A stretch of DNA of 64,000 nt from assembly GCF_012034335.1 (NCBI RefSeq), contig NZ_JAATHJ010000005.1:116034-180033 (forward strand). Reading direction: 5' to 3'. Source of the stretch: Alkalicoccus luteus. Lineage in GTDB: Bacteria > Bacillota > Bacilli > Bacillales > Salisediminibacteriaceae. Of the stretch, positions 8,553 to 17,657 are shown piece by piece; position 1 is the first letter of the stretch; every line of letters starts with the position of its first letter. The notes beneath the pieces are model-generated. The model did no database searches. It saw only the letters and a program-made list of their open reading frames with translations, and was not told the origin of the DNA. Position numbers and translations under genes: made by a program.

Positions 8553-9044
8553 ATGGGAATTACGTTCAAGGATAAGCCTGTTACACTCAGCGGAGAACAG
8601 CCGCAGACGGGGGAGAAAGCTCCTTCATTTACCGTGCTTGGAACCGATTTATCTGAGGTGACATTCGAAGCAGGAACGAAAACGCTCATCAGTGTTGTTC
8701 CGTCCATTGATACGAGTACGTGCGATAAGCAGACCCGAACATTCAATGAAGAAGCGGCTGCAGTCGATAACGCAGAAATCTGGACGATCAGCGCGGACCT
8801 GCCATTTGCTCAGCGCCGGTGGTGCGCAAATGCCGGGCTCGAGGGGGCTCACATTTATTCTGACCACAAAACGCTTGATTTCGGAATGGCCTACGGCCTG
8901 GTAATCGAAGAGCTTCGGCTCCTGTCACGAGCAGTATTTGTCGTCGATAGCTCCGGAACGATTGTTTACAGTGAAGTTGTCGGAGAAGTAAGCGGTCACC
9001 CGGATTATGAAAAAGCAGTTGAAGCATTGAAGCAAGCTGAATAA
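8553..9044 (+). CDS. tpx: Thiol peroxidase Tpx
   Basis: A 163-residue atypical 2-Cys peroxiredoxin reducing hydrogen peroxide and organic peroxides with thioredoxin. The peroxidatic Cys57 is in PSIDTSTC and the resolving Cys91 is in RRWCANAG, the usual Tpx pair. The start at 8553 has AAAGGGTGG upstream and yields the family-typical MGITFKDKPVTL. An ATG at 8535 is rejected. In B. subtilis two genes (ytfI, ytfJ) separate yteJ from tpx; here only ~43 bp do. Confidence 0.95.
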   Translation: MGITFKDKPVTLSGEQPQTGEKAPSFTVLGTDLSEVTFEAGTKTLISVVPSIDTSTCDKQTRTFNEEAAAVDNAEIWTISADLPFAQRRWCANAGLEGAHIYSDHKTLDFGMAYGLVIEELRLLSRAVFVVDSSGTIVYSEVVGEVSGHPDYEKAVEALKQAE

Positions 9045-9078
9045 GGCCCTGAGCCTCAGCGAACAGGATACAGTGGGA

Positions 9079-9113
9079 ACGGAGCTGACCGGTGATTGCC
9101 GGGTCAGCTCCGT
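9079..9113 (+). terminator. Terminator of tpx
   Basis: ACGGAGCTGACC (9079-9090) pairs perfectly with GGTCAGCTCCGT (9102-9113). The T tail is poor. Confidence 0.6.
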
Positions 9114-9184
9114 TCTGTTACGTCGTATTCTGTCCGAAACTGAACGCTGCCGGAATAGCAGCATGTTGAAAGAAGGCGTTTTAG

Positions 9185-10552
9185 GTGAGATGGATACACC
9201 CATACTTATACATGATTTATACTCCGGTGATCGCGCTGTATCTGCTTGTGGTTTTTACCGGAAATCCGCTGCTGGACTGGCTGCTGGCACCCGCCGCGGT
9301 AATTCTGCTGCTCTTATCTTATCCAGGAGCGCCGCGCCTGTTCAAAGTTCTCGGTGCCGGATTTATGGGAGCGGGAGCTTTTTTTCACTGGTACGCCGGC
9401 GGCTCGCTGTCAGAAGTTCCGTTTCTTCTGACTGATAACTATGGGCTGCTCGCGCTCCTCCTTATGCTTCCGTGGATGAAAAGCGTCGTGGAGAGCGGAA
9501 AGTTTGACCGGAAAATTGCTGAACTGCTTCGTGTGAATGCTGACAGTCTCGGCAATTTGTATCCTCGAAGCTTATTTACATCGGTTATTTTGACGGCCTT
9601 TTTAAACCTTTCTGCTGCCCCGATTTCACAGGGCGTGCTGCGAAAGAATCTAGCTTCTTTGCCGATGCGGCTTCGGAACACGTTTATCAGCAGAGCAACG
9701 CTGCGGGGAAATGCGCTCGCTCTTATTTGGAGTCCGCTTGAAGTTCTGATCGCACTAACGATATTTATTACCGGCACTGCGTATCTGGAGCTTTTGCCGT
9801 GGCTTTTACTGATTGCGCTGCTCATGTTTTGCGGGGATGCGTTGTGGAACTATTTTCGCTACCGAAAGGAGCCGCTCGATCAGGAGGGAATGGTGTCGCT
9901 TGACTGGAGCGGCTGGAAACGGCTTGTTGGCAGCATGGCCCACTTATTCGCCGCGCTCAGCGTTTTTCTGGCAGCTGTTATTATTATGGGAAACGTGACC
10001 GGCTTTGACTTTATTCTGACCGTCACGCTGCTGATTTTTCCGTTTGCCTTCTGCTGGTCCGTGTTTTTGCGGAGGCGCCGCCGATTTCTTCGTATTGGCT
10101 GGCAGACGTGGAAAGAGAAAACAAATACAATGCAGCACTTTTTTGTTTTGTTTCTGACTCTCTCCTTTTTTGCTTCTGCGCTTGAACAAACAGGGCTGCT
10201 GGAGATGCTGGAAGCTCCTGTCATGTATGTGCAGGATTACCCGATTCTCGTCTTTATGCTGATTCAGGCCAGCTTCGTGTTTCTCAGTCTCTTCGGCGTT
10301 CACCCCATTGCCACAATCGGAATTCTCAGTTCACTAAGTCCGCTGCTGATGAGCGTGATCAGTCCGCTTAGCCTCTCGATTATTTTGATTACGAGTTCGA
10401 TCGCAACATTGACTGTCAACACGTACGGCTTGTTTGTACAAATTACCTCCGCCAACCTTGGAGAGAATCCGTACCGAATATCCTTGCACAATCTGGGATT
10501 CGCCGGAGCCTTTTTTATCGTCAGTATTTTCGTTGCTTATCTGGTTCTGTAA
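9185..10552 (+). CDS. Polytopic membrane protein, possible ion-transporter-superfamily permease
   Basis: A 455-residue protein with about 10-12 hydrophobic segments and a polar break around residues 95-140. The second half contains a GVHPIATIGIL segment and a hydrophobic hairpin-rich region reminiscent of the IT superfamily (DASS, arsenite or C4-dicarboxylate transporters). I cannot name a family or substrate. The GTG at 9185 follows GAAAGAAGG; an internal ATG nine codons later is an alternative. It sits alone between tpx and ytxK, where B. subtilis has nothing, so it is a lineage-specific addition. Confidence 0.75.
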   Translation: MRWIHPYLYMIYTPVIALYLLVVFTGNPLLDWLLAPAAVILLLLSYPGAPRLFKVLGAGFMGAGAFFHWYAGGSLSEVPFLLTDNYGLLALLLMLPWMKSVVESGKFDRKIAELLRVNADSLGNLYPRSLFTSVILTAFLNLSAAPISQGVLRKNLASLPMRLRNTFISRATLRGNALALIWSPLEVLIALTIFITGTAYLELLPWLLLIALLMFCGDALWNYFRYRKEPLDQEGMVSLDWSGWKRLVGSMAHLFAALSVFLAAVIIMGNVTGFDFILTVTLLIFPFAFCWSVFLRRRRRFLRIGWQTWKEKTNTMQHFFVLFLTLSFFASALEQTGLLEMLEAPVMYVQDYPILVFMLIQASFVFLSLFGVHPIATIGILSSLSPLLMSVISPLSLSIILITSSIATLTVNTYGLFVQITSANLGENPYRISLHNLGFAGAFFIVSIFVAYLVL

Positions 10553-10632
10553 AAGGTGTTTCGGTTTTCGGACAGATTATTATCTGCTAAGCTGTATGGT
10601 TGGAAATGACTTTAGGAAAGAAGGGATGGCCA

Positions 10633-11619
10633 ATGCAGGAGTCAACAAAAACGGAAGCTTATTTTCAAGTGCTTGACCAAGGAGCAGAAAAGATTCGAAG
10701 TATAGAAGATAATCTCTATATAGAAGCGCTCGGAACGATGGGAGAAATGTTGTTTCAGCGGGATTTCACACCTGCCGGAGAAGATCTGCGATTAGAGCTG
10801 GAGCAGTCAGCAGCTTCGCTTCCAAAAGAAATGCACCGGGAAGAAGTCCGAAGAGCGATTCAGCTAGCCGTTTTGAAAGGCATGAAAGAAGCGGTTCAGC
10901 CGCACCACGCCATGACGCCGGATGCAGTAGCGCTTTTTATGGGTTACTTGACGAATCTGCTGCTGAAAAAAGAAGAAGGAAAACCGGTATTGCTTGACCC
11001 GGCAGTGGGCAGCGGGAACCTGATGACAGCTGTGCTCAATCAGTTGTCTGAAGATGCTCATTTTGTTGCGGCAGAACCTGATGAAACCCTGCTGAAACTC
11101 GCTTTCATGAACGCCAACCTGCAGGAGCATGAAGTGGATCTGTTCCATCAGGACAGCGTGGCTTCACCGCTTCTCGATCACGCAGACGCTGTCGTATGCG
11201 ATCTCCCTGCAGGGTATTATCCCGATGATGAGACCGCAGCAGGATTCAAGGTTAAAGCAAAAGACGAAAAAACGTATGTGCATCATCTGCTGATTGAGCG
11301 GTCTATCCGCCACGTTAAGGAGGGGGGCTTTCTCATTCTGCTCGTTCCGAATCAGCTGTTTCAGTCTGATCAATCTGCCGGGCTCCAGGAGATGATACGG
11401 GAGCAGGCCCACATTTATGCCGTACTGCAGCTGCCTGAAACGATGTTTAAGACGCGTAGTTCCGGGAAAAGTATGTTGATCCTGCGTAAGAAAAAGGATG
11501 GAATTATACCACCATCGCAGGCGCTGCTTGCTGAAATGCCGTCATTCACAAAAGAGGCTGCCCTAGCCGACATGATGAAGCGGATATCCGGATGGATTGA
11601 AGAGAACGTTCACGGATGA
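10633..11619 (+). CDS. ytxK: YtxK, N6-adenine methyltransferase-like protein
   Basis: A 328-residue class I SAM-dependent methyltransferase. An N-terminal helical region (about 1-85) precedes the Rossmann fold with motif I DPAVGSGNL. Motif IV, usually NPPY in N6-adenine methylases, reads DLPAGYYPDD. This DLPxGYYP form is typical of the YtxK family found next to ackA in many Firmicutes. No restriction partner is nearby and the substrate is not established. The ATG at 10633 has AGAAGGGA upstream; a TTG frame extension from 10600 is unlikely. The length agrees with B. subtilis YtxK. Confidence 0.85.
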   Translation: MQESTKTEAYFQVLDQGAEKIRSIEDNLYIEALGTMGEMLFQRDFTPAGEDLRLELEQSAASLPKEMHREEVRRAIQLAVLKGMKEAVQPHHAMTPDAVALFMGYLTNLLLKKEEGKPVLLDPAVGSGNLMTAVLNQLSEDAHFVAAEPDETLLKLAFMNANLQEHEVDLFHQDSVASPLLDHADAVVCDLPAGYYPDDETAAGFKVKAKDEKTYVHHLLIERSIRHVKEGGFLILLVPNQLFQSDQSAGLQEMIREQAHIYAVLQLPETMFKTRSSGKSMLILRKKKDGIIPPSQALLAEMPSFTKEAALADMMKRISGWIEENVHG

Positions 11620-11669
11620 CTGTATCAGTGCAGAATGAATTTAATATAGTATAGATTTTAATACAGCTA

Positions 11670-11683
11670 AGTAAACCCTTTCA
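11670..11683 (-). promoter_or_regulatory. Candidate CcpA cre site upstream of ackA
   Basis: The minus strand reads TGAAAGGGTTTACT, one mismatch from TGWAARCGNTWWCW but in the central CG. It lies about 65 bp before the predicted start point, where CcpA-activated ackA sites lie in B. subtilis. Confidence 0.3.
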
Positions 11684-11705
11684 TTTCAGTGTTTATGAAA
11701 TGATA

Positions 11706-11735
11706 TTGTGTTACAATTCTGTTTATATATTTAAT
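11706..11735 (+). promoter_or_regulatory. Possible ackA promoter
   Basis: TTGTGT (11706-11711), an 18-bp spacer and TTTAAT (11730-11735) in an AT-rich segment about 90 bp before ackA. Confidence 0.35.
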
Positions 11736-11823
11736 TAGCACAGAGGTTGCATTCTGCTCTGCACAGTGTTTTAATTATGGTTGACGAACAATCGTATACA
11801 CTCGATGAAGGAGCGATGAACAG

Positions 11824-13011
11824 ATGTCGAAAATCATGGCGATCAACGCCGGCAGCTCATCTTTGAAGTTTCAGCTGCTGACAATGCCTGAAGAGACGGT
11901 CGTAACAAAGGGCCTTGTGGAACGAATTGGAATGGATGACGCTGTATTTGCTATAGAAGTAGACGGAGAAAAGAAAAAAGAAACAACGTCGATCCCGGAT
12001 CACGCTGAAGCAGTCCGACTGCTGCTAGATAAGCTGACCCGCTATCGCATTATTGCTTCTCTGGATGAAATTGAAGGAATCGGTCACCGTGTTGTGCACG
12101 GGGGAGAGAAATTCAACGATTCCGTCTTTATCACAGATGACGTAATCCAGGGTATTGAGGATGTGTCAGAGCTTGCACCGCTGCACAACCCGGCAAACCT
12201 TACCGGCATCCGGGCTTTTCGTGAAGTCCTGCCGAACGTCCCTGCAGTTGCGGTGTTCGACACGGCTTTTCACCAGACAATGCCGGAAGAATCCTATCTT
12301 TACAGCCTCCCTTATGAATACTATGAAAAGTACGGTATTCGTAAATACGGATTTCACGGAACCTCTCACAAGTATGTGTCTGAGCGTGCATCGGAAATGC
12401 TCGGACGTCCTGTAGAAAACCTGCGCCTTATTTCCTGCCACTTGGGCAACGGCGCATCGATTGCTGCGATTGACGGTGGAAAATCCATTGACACATCTAT
12501 GGGCTTTACACCGCTTGCAGGTGTTACGATGGGGACGCGTTCCGGAAATATTGACCCGGCCTTGATCCCATACATTATGGGAAAGGCAGATCTGAGTGCT
12601 GAAGAAGTAATGAACGTACTGAACAAACGCAGCGGCATGCTCGCATTGTCCGGTTTTTCCAGCGACCTGCGGGATATTGAGCTTCAGGCTTCAGATGGAA
12701 ATGAACGAGCTAAGCTGGCGCTGGATGTCTTCACCTCCCGTATTCATAAATATATCGGTTCTTACGCAGCTCGTATGCACGGGCTCGATGCGGTTATTTT
12801 CACAGCAGGAATTGGTGAAAACAGTGACGTCATTCGTGCACAGGTGCTGAAAGGCCTCGAATTCATGGGCATTTACTGGGACCCTGCATTGAATAAAACC
12901 CGCGGGGAAGAGGCGTTTATTAATTATCCGCATTCTCCGGTAAAAGTGCTAGTTATTCCTACAAATGAAGAAGTGATGATTGCACGCGACACGCTGCGAC
13001 TTGCTCAATAG
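11824..13011 (+). CDS. ackA: Acetate kinase
   Basis: A 395-residue ASKHA-fold kinase interconverting acetyl phosphate and acetate with ATP, for overflow metabolism. Signature segments are [10 protein letters not shown] near the N-terminus, [12 protein letters not shown] and the adenosine and phosphate loops HLGNGAS and [11 protein letters not shown]. The length is standard. AAGGAG lies 10 bases before ATG. It follows ytxK as in most Bacilli. pta is not in the window. A terminator follows at 13031. Confidence 0.97.
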   Translation: MSKIMAINAGSSSLKFQLLTMPEETVVTKGLVERIGMDDAVFAIEVDGEKKKETTSIPDHAEAVRLLLDKLTRYRIIASLDEIEGIGHRVVHGGEKFNDSVFITDDVIQGIEDVSELAPLHNPANLTGIRAFREVLPNVPAVAVFDTAFHQTMPEESYLYSLPYEYYEKYGIRKYGFHGTSHKYVSERASEMLGRPVENLRLISCHLGNGASIAAIDGGKSIDTSMGFTPLAGVTMGTRSGNIDPALIPYIMGKADLSAEEVMNVLNKRSGMLALSGFSSDLRDIELQASDGNERAKLALDVFTSRIHKYIGSYAARMHGLDAVIFTAGIGENSDVIRAQVLKGLEFMGIYWDPALNKTRGEEAFINYPHSPVKVLVIPTNEEVMIARDTLRLAQ

Positions 13012-13030
13012 ACTGCAAAAATCTGTTTAC

Positions 13031-13059
13031 AGCCGTTCCGCTCTCGGAACGGCTTTTTG
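13031..13059 (+). terminator. Terminator of ackA
   Basis: A perfect 10-bp stem AGCCGTTCCG/CGGAACGGCT with a CTCT loop, then T5. Confidence 0.92.
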
Positions 13060-13083
13060 ATTGAAGCCAATGATGAAAAAGAA

Positions 13084-13099
13084 TATGACATTTGTCATA
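13084..13099. promoter_or_regulatory. Palindromic DesR-type operator upstream of des
   Basis: TATGACATTTGTCATA has perfect 7-bp arms around a TT centre. It sits ~100 bp before the desaturase gene, just upstream of the likely promoter. DesR in B. subtilis binds TGTCAT-containing inverted sequences in the des promoter, and desR lies next door here. Confidence 0.65.
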
Positions 13100-13184
13100 T
13101 GATCGGCCTGACAGCTGTGTCTACCTTATGTGTTTCTCCGAGTGTAAACTGACATTACAGAAACAAACAACTGGAGGAATCATT

Positions 13185-14228
13185 ATGAGCCGGCAACAGC
13201 TAGCAGAACTTAAAAAAAGCGTCGCACCATTCGCAGCTTCCGATACAAAAAAAAGCATTTGGCAGATCGTTAATTCGATTGTTCCGCTTCTCCTGTTATG
13301 GTATGGAGCATACGTAAGCCTGTCTGTTTCCTATTGGCTGACTCTGCCGATTCTAGTCGTAGCAGCAGGATTTGTCGTCCGGACATTTATTATCTTTCAC
13401 GATTGCACACACGGCTCCTTTTTTAAAAGCGCAAAAGCAAACAAGGCGGTCGGATTCCTGACAGGTGTTATCACTCACTTCGCCTTCGAAAAGTGGAAGC
13501 GCAGCCATACGATTCACCATGCGACGAGCGGTAATCTGGATAAGCGCGGCACGGGAGACATATGGATCATGACAGTAGAAGAATACGCTGCAGCCAGATT
13601 CTTGCAGCGCATGTCCTATCGCCTTTACCGCAACCCGATTGTCATGTTCGGACTCGGTCCAATTTTCCTCTTTCTCGTGGATAACAGGTTCAATCGTCGC
13701 GGCGCAAAGAAAAAAGAGCGCTTGAATACTCACCTCATTACAGCGACAATTGCGGTCATCTACGCACTGCTTATTTGGGCAGTCGGCCTTCAAGCGTTCC
13801 TGCTCATTCAGCTGCCGATCCTCTTCATTTCCGGAGCTCTCGGTATTTGGCTGTTTTATGTACAGCATCAGTTTGAAGATTCGTATTTTGAAAATGAATC
13901 AGAGTGGGACTTCGTTAAAGCGGCAGTCGACGGCAGCTCTTATTATCAGCTGCCGAAAGTGGTGCAGTGGCTTACTGGTAACATCGGCTACCATCATGTC
14001 CATCACCTCAGTCCGAAAGTGCCAAACTACCGGCTTGAGCAGACACACGAGAACACGGCGCCTCTGCAAAAGGTAACCACTATCACGCTTTGGACGAGCC
14101 TGAAAGCCGTTAACTTCAGACTGTATGATGAAAAGAACAAGCGATTCACCGGATATGGAGCAGCTAAAAAATTAAGAGCTGTCCCGACAAAGGTCAGCCC
14201 ACCTTCAAAAACTCAAAAGGGAGCATAA
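13185..14228 (+). CDS. des: Membrane acyl-lipid fatty acid desaturase (Des type)
   Basis: A 347-residue di-iron membrane desaturase that introduces a cis double bond into phospholipid acyl chains at low temperature. Three histidine boxes are visible: HDCTH (72-76), HTIHH (108-112) and HHVHH (270-274). Two hydrophobic hairpin pairs lie around 28-70 and 180-225. The start is at 13185 behind CTGGAGGA; an upstream ATG at 13092 would run through the operator region. The following desKR pair makes this the orthologue of the B. subtilis cold-inducible des system, where the enzyme is a delta-5 desaturase. Confidence 0.93.
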   Translation: MSRQQLAELKKSVAPFAASDTKKSIWQIVNSIVPLLLLWYGAYVSLSVSYWLTLPILVVAAGFVVRTFIIFHDCTHGSFFKSAKANKAVGFLTGVITHFAFEKWKRSHTIHHATSGNLDKRGTGDIWIMTVEEYAAARFLQRMSYRLYRNPIVMFGLGPIFLFLVDNRFNRRGAKKKERLNTHLITATIAVIYALLIWAVGLQAFLLIQLPILFISGALGIWLFYVQHQFEDSYFENESEWDFVKAAVDGSSYYQLPKVVQWLTGNIGYHHVHHLSPKVPNYRLEQTHENTAPLQKVTTITLWTSLKAVNFRLYDEKNKRFTGYGAAKKLRAVPTKVSPPSKTQKGA

Positions 14229-14236
14229 CTGGTAAG

Positions 14237-14265
14237 AAGCCGCCTGTTCGAATGGCGGCTTTTTT
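14237..14265 (+). terminator. Terminator of des
   Basis: AAGCCGCC (14237-14244) pairs with GGCGGCTT (14254-14261), then T5. It separates des from desKR. Confidence 0.9.
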
Positions 14266-14408
14266 CAATGATCAAAAACGATATGCATGTCCAGTGCTCC
14301 CGGCAGGACCAGCTTTTTGATACAATAAGAGAAGAGCTGTTTTTTACAGCCGTGTGGGAGGATGGATGCATTCGCGACCCATGACGAACGATCGGAAGAG
14401 GTGCCCGC

Positions 14409-15545
14409 ATGAAAAACTGGTTTCACATATTTCCGCAGCATACTGGCTTAAGTTTATATGCCTGGATCATTTTCTGTCTGCTGCCTTTTTATTTCGTAAT
14501 CGCCAATTCGGCTCCGCGGGAGATCGTTGCAGGTGTTCTGATGATTATGATCTTTTTTGCTGCCTATCGCTTTTCCTTCGTGAAAAGAGGCTGGATTGTT
14601 TATGCAGCTGTCGGGATTGAATTAGCCGTCAGCATCGGGATGACTCTTTATTTCGGATACATCTATTTCTTTTTGTTTCTCGCTTTCTTTATCGGCAATA
14701 TCACGCAGCGCCGCGAATTTGTACTCCTCTACATCCTGAACGTTACGGCAGGCGTTTCATCTGCCGCATTCGGTTTTTATATTCAAAGTGAAATTTTTAT
14801 GATGCAGCTCCCGTTTATTGTAATCAGTCTGATCGGCATCCTGCTGCTTCCGTTTACGATTTATTTGCGTAAAAAGCAGGAGAAGCTGGAGGGGGAACTG
14901 AAGGACGCTAATAAAAAGATTTCCCAGCTTATCGTGATGGAGGAACGTCAGCGTATTGCAAGGGACCTGCATGATACGCTCGGTCAAAAGCTGTCACTGA
15001 TTGGACTTAAGAGCGACCTTGCAGAGAAGCTGATTGACATTAACTCGCAGGAGGCTAAAAAAGAGGTCGGGGATATTAACCGCACGGCCCGGCTTGCACT
15101 AAAAGAAGTGCGGGAACTCGTCTCAGATATGCGCGGGACTCGGCTCAGCGAAGAGATGCGGCACGTTCAGGAGATACTGGAAATAGCCGGGATTAACCTT
15201 CACGTAACCGGCAGTCCGGAACTGAAAGAAGTACCGCTGCTCGCAGAAAATACGCTCAGCATGTGCGTAAAAGAAGCAGTGACAAATATTGTGAAGCACA
15301 GCAGCGCGACGCTGTGTGAGATTGACATATCGGATTCAGCAGGAGAAATCATGGTGAATGTGAAAGACAATGGAAGCGGATTTTCCCTTCACACCGTGCA
15401 GCTGAATGAAAGTGGCATTCAAGGTATGAAGGAACGACTCGAATTTGTAAACGGCACGCTGGATATTGAGTCGAAGAAAGGTACAAGCTTGTTCATGCGG
15501 ATTCCGCGGATTGTTCAGCCGATCAGAAAGGAGAGGCAGCTATGA
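14409..15545 (+). CDS. desK: DesK membrane-thickness-sensing histidine kinase
   Basis: A 378-residue sensor. About five transmembrane segments in residues 15-152 sense lipid order. A linker coiled coil (about 153-180) leads to the dimerisation/phosphoacceptor helix with EERQRIARDLHDTLGQK. The phosphorylated His188 has the same number as in B. subtilis DesK. A HATPase_c domain follows with N box CVKEAVTNIVKHS and G box NGSGF. In the cold, DesK phosphorylates DesR; in fluid membranes it acts as phosphatase. Its ATG follows GAAGAGGTG. Its stop overlaps desR by four bases (ATGA). Confidence 0.95.
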   Translation: MKNWFHIFPQHTGLSLYAWIIFCLLPFYFVIANSAPREIVAGVLMIMIFFAAYRFSFVKRGWIVYAAVGIELAVSIGMTLYFGYIYFFLFLAFFIGNITQRREFVLLYILNVTAGVSSAAFGFYIQSEIFMMQLPFIVISLIGILLLPFTIYLRKKQEKLEGELKDANKKISQLIVMEERQRIARDLHDTLGQKLSLIGLKSDLAEKLIDINSQEAKKEVGDINRTARLALKEVRELVSDMRGTRLSEEMRHVQEILEIAGINLHVTGSPELKEVPLLAENTLSMCVKEAVTNIVKHSSATLCEIDISDSAGEIMVNVKDNGSGFSLHTVQLNESGIQGMKERLEFVNGTLDIESKKGTSLFMRIPRIVQPIRKERQL

Positions 15546-16141
15546 TACGAATCGTGCTCGCAGAAGATCAGCAGATGCTGCTTGGTGCGCTGGGGACGCT
15601 GCTTGGTCTGAAGGAGGATATGGAGGTTGTTGGAAAAGCGGGTAACGGGGAAGAAGCGGTGGATATGGTACGCCGGCTCAATCCGGATGTCTGTATTATG
15701 GATATCGAAATGCCTTCCAAGACAGGGCTGGATGCTGCAGAAGAGTTGATAAATCATCCGTGCCGCATCATCATTCTGACAACCTTTGCCCGCTCGGGTT
15801 ATTTTCAGCGTGCAAGAAAAGCCGGAGTCAGCGGTTACTTGCTTAAGGACAGCCCAAGTGAGGATCTGGCTGACTCCATCCGTACGATTATGAACGGCCG
15901 CAAAGTATACGCACCGGAGCTGATTGATGTTGCATACAATACACCTAATCCTCTGACGGAGAGAGAGAAGGAAGTGATGAAGCTGGTGGCGGAAGGACAA
16001 ACGACGAAGCAAATTTCAGCAGCGTTGTATTTAACAAACGGTACAGTCCGAAACTATATTTCTTCGACGCTGGACAAGCTGGAAGTATCCAACCGAATCG
16101 CGGCTGTCACATTGTGCAAAGAAGAAGGGTGGCTGGACTAG
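15542..16141 (+). CDS. desR: DesR NarL-type response regulator
   Basis: A 199-residue regulator, identical in length to B. subtilis DesR. The receiver domain has acidic pocket residues near the N-terminus and the phospho-acceptor Asp54 in VCIMDIEMPSKTG. The switch Lys lies in GYLLKDS. The C-terminal LuxR/NarL helix-turn-helix starts around residue 135 (LTEREKEVMKLVAEG). Phosphorylated DesR activates des. It is translationally coupled to desK, and its presumed target is the palindrome at 13084. Confidence 0.95.
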   Translation: MIRIVLAEDQQMLLGALGTLLGLKEDMEVVGKAGNGEEAVDMVRRLNPDVCIMDIEMPSKTGLDAAEELINHPCRIIILTTFARSGYFQRARKAGVSGYLLKDSPSEDLADSIRTIMNGRKVYAPELIDVAYNTPNPLTEREKEVMKLVAEGQTTKQISAALYLTNGTVRNYISSTLDKLEVSNRIAAVTLCKEEGWLD

Positions 16142-16156
16142 CCGGACTACACATGG

Positions 16157-16188
16157 AAACCGCCTGCGGATATGTCCGCAGGCGGTTT
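16157..16188. terminator. Bidirectional terminator between desR and the usp gene
   Basis: A 14-bp perfect stem (AAACCGCCTGCGGA and its complement) with a 4-nt loop lies between convergent genes. Confidence 0.85.
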
Positions 16189-16202
16189 CAGTTTAAATGT
16201 TA

Positions 16203-16661
16203 TCAGCGTCCGTCTGTAGCGTTTTCGGTACGGACGATTAATACGTCGCATTTTGCATGGCGTGTAATGTGTTCGGATACACTTCCGATCAGAAACCGTT
16301 CTACCGCGTTCAGACCTGTGGCACCAGTAACGATTAAGTCAACTTCATGTTTTTTGGCAACATCTTTCGCAATTTTAACTTTAGGAGAACCGTAATCCAG
16401 AATCAGAGTGACATCAGTCAGTCCCTGGTCTTCAGCAAGCTTCTTGTATTCATTCAGCATATCTTTGGCGTACTGCTCTGCTTCGGAAAAGATCGTGCGG
16501 TCATAATGCTCGACTGAAGCGAATGTCCTCGTATCAACAATGTGTGCAAGTAAGAGCTTGGCTTCGTGATCTTTCGCCAGAAGGGCCGCTTTGCGAAAAG
16601 CCCGCTTTGCTTCATCAGAGCCATCAACAGCAACGAGAATGTTAGTATAACGAACAGACAT
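16203..16661 (-). CDS. Universal stress protein, UspA family
   Basis: A 152-residue single-domain Usp with the ATP-binding pattern G113ATG116 ... G126S127 (GATGLNAVERFLIGSVSEHI) and the DGS phosphate segment near the N-terminus. Such proteins are cytoplasmic, dimeric and induced by stress or stationary phase. Usp genes beside ackA are common in Firmicutes. GGGAGGCG precedes the start on the minus strand. A weak extended -10 (TGG TAGAAT) lies about 50 bp upstream. Confidence 0.92.
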   Translation of the reverse strand: MSVRYTNILVAVDGSDEAKRAFRKAALLAKDHEAKLLLAHIVDTRTFASVEHYDRTIFSEAEQYAKDMLNEYKKLAEDQGLTDVTLILDYGSPKVKIAKDVAKKHEVDLIVTGATGLNAVERFLIGSVSEHITRHAKCDVLIVRTENATDGR

Positions 16662-16840
16662 TGGTAACGCCTCCCATTTCCCAAAGTGCCGGTTTACCCG
16701 GTTATATTGTCATTCTACCATACTTATTCCCGAAAATATGGAATGAAAACGCATTATCGACTTCTTTAATGCTTCGCAGTTGAGAACAAAGACGGATTCA
16801 GCCACAATAGACATATAACAATGCGAAGGTGGTTTTGGAA

Positions 16841-17602
16841 TTGCGGCATGCTATTATTACGGCTGGAACGAAAGGTCTCGGCAGAAAGATGACGGAAACA
16901 ATGCTGAAGGCCGGCTATGCAGTAACCGTGAATTACCGTTCTGACATAGAGGCGGTGCGTGAAAGACAGCAGGACTGGCTGGACTATGAAGACAGAATTC
17001 AGTTTGTTCAGGGCGACGTTCAGAATAAAGAGGATCTGAACCGTCTTGCAGACGAAGGGCTGAAGCGGTTTGGAAGAATAGATGTCCTACTCCTCAATGC
17101 AGGTCCTTATATTTTTGAGCGGAAGGCGCTTGCTGACTATGAGGACAGCGAATGGCATGAAATGATTAACGGTAATTTGAATGCAGCTTTTTATCTGCTG
17201 AAAAAAGTGATACCTGTTATGCGCAGCCAGCAGTTTGGCCGGGTGGTTACATATGGCTTTCAGGGAGCCGATCATTCGCCGGGCTGGCTGTTCCGGGCAG
17301 CTTTTGCAGCGTCAAAAGCAGGACTTGCTTCTTTAACAAAATCGCTGGCAATTGAAGAAGCGCCGAACGGCATCACGGCTAATATGGTATGCCCAGGTGA
17401 AATTCTGGATGAGATGAAGGAAAGCTCCATTTCGTATTCACGCAGTCAGCCTGATGAGAAAACGCCGGTCGGACGGAGTGGCACCGGAGAAGATATCGCG
17501 CGCACGGTCATGTTTCTCTTAGATGAAAAAGCAGACATGATAACCGGCAGCGTTATTGAAGTAACCGGAGGACTGGACGTTCTTCATAAGCACCGGTCCT
17601 AG
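16841..17602 (+). CDS. ytkK: Short-chain dehydrogenase/reductase-like protein (YtkK type) with altered catalytic site
   Basis: A 253-residue Rossmann-fold protein. The cofactor motif TAGTKGLG (7-14) and NAG (86-88) are intact. The canonical YxxxK reads FAASK, so Tyr is replaced by Phe155 while Lys159 remains, and the usual catalytic Ser around 142 is absent (segment TYGFQGAD). It may be a binding protein or use unusual chemistry. The start is uncertain: TTG at 16841 is preferred because AAGGTGG lies 8 bases upstream and the protein then starts directly at the first beta strand. GTG 16829 is possible. Assignment to the YtkK group rests on family and neighbourhood. Confidence 0.8.
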   Translation: MRHAIITAGTKGLGRKMTETMLKAGYAVTVNYRSDIEAVRERQQDWLDYEDRIQFVQGDVQNKEDLNRLADEGLKRFGRIDVLLLNAGPYIFERKALADYEDSEWHEMINGNLNAAFYLLKKVIPVMRSQQFGRVVTYGFQGADHSPGWLFRAAFAASKAGLASLTKSLAIEEAPNGITANMVCPGEILDEMKESSISYSRSQPDEKTPVGRSGTGEDIARTVMFLLDEKADMITGSVIEVTGGLDVLHKHRS

Positions 17603-17657
17603 GCAATTGTTCTGTGCAAACTGAAAAGCCGCTTTTACGAGGCGCCGGAAAGTTAAG

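Noticed and set aside
16744..16757. TGAAAACGCATTAT upstream of the usp gene as a cre site
   Set aside because: Two mismatches in the right half and no clear promoter position.
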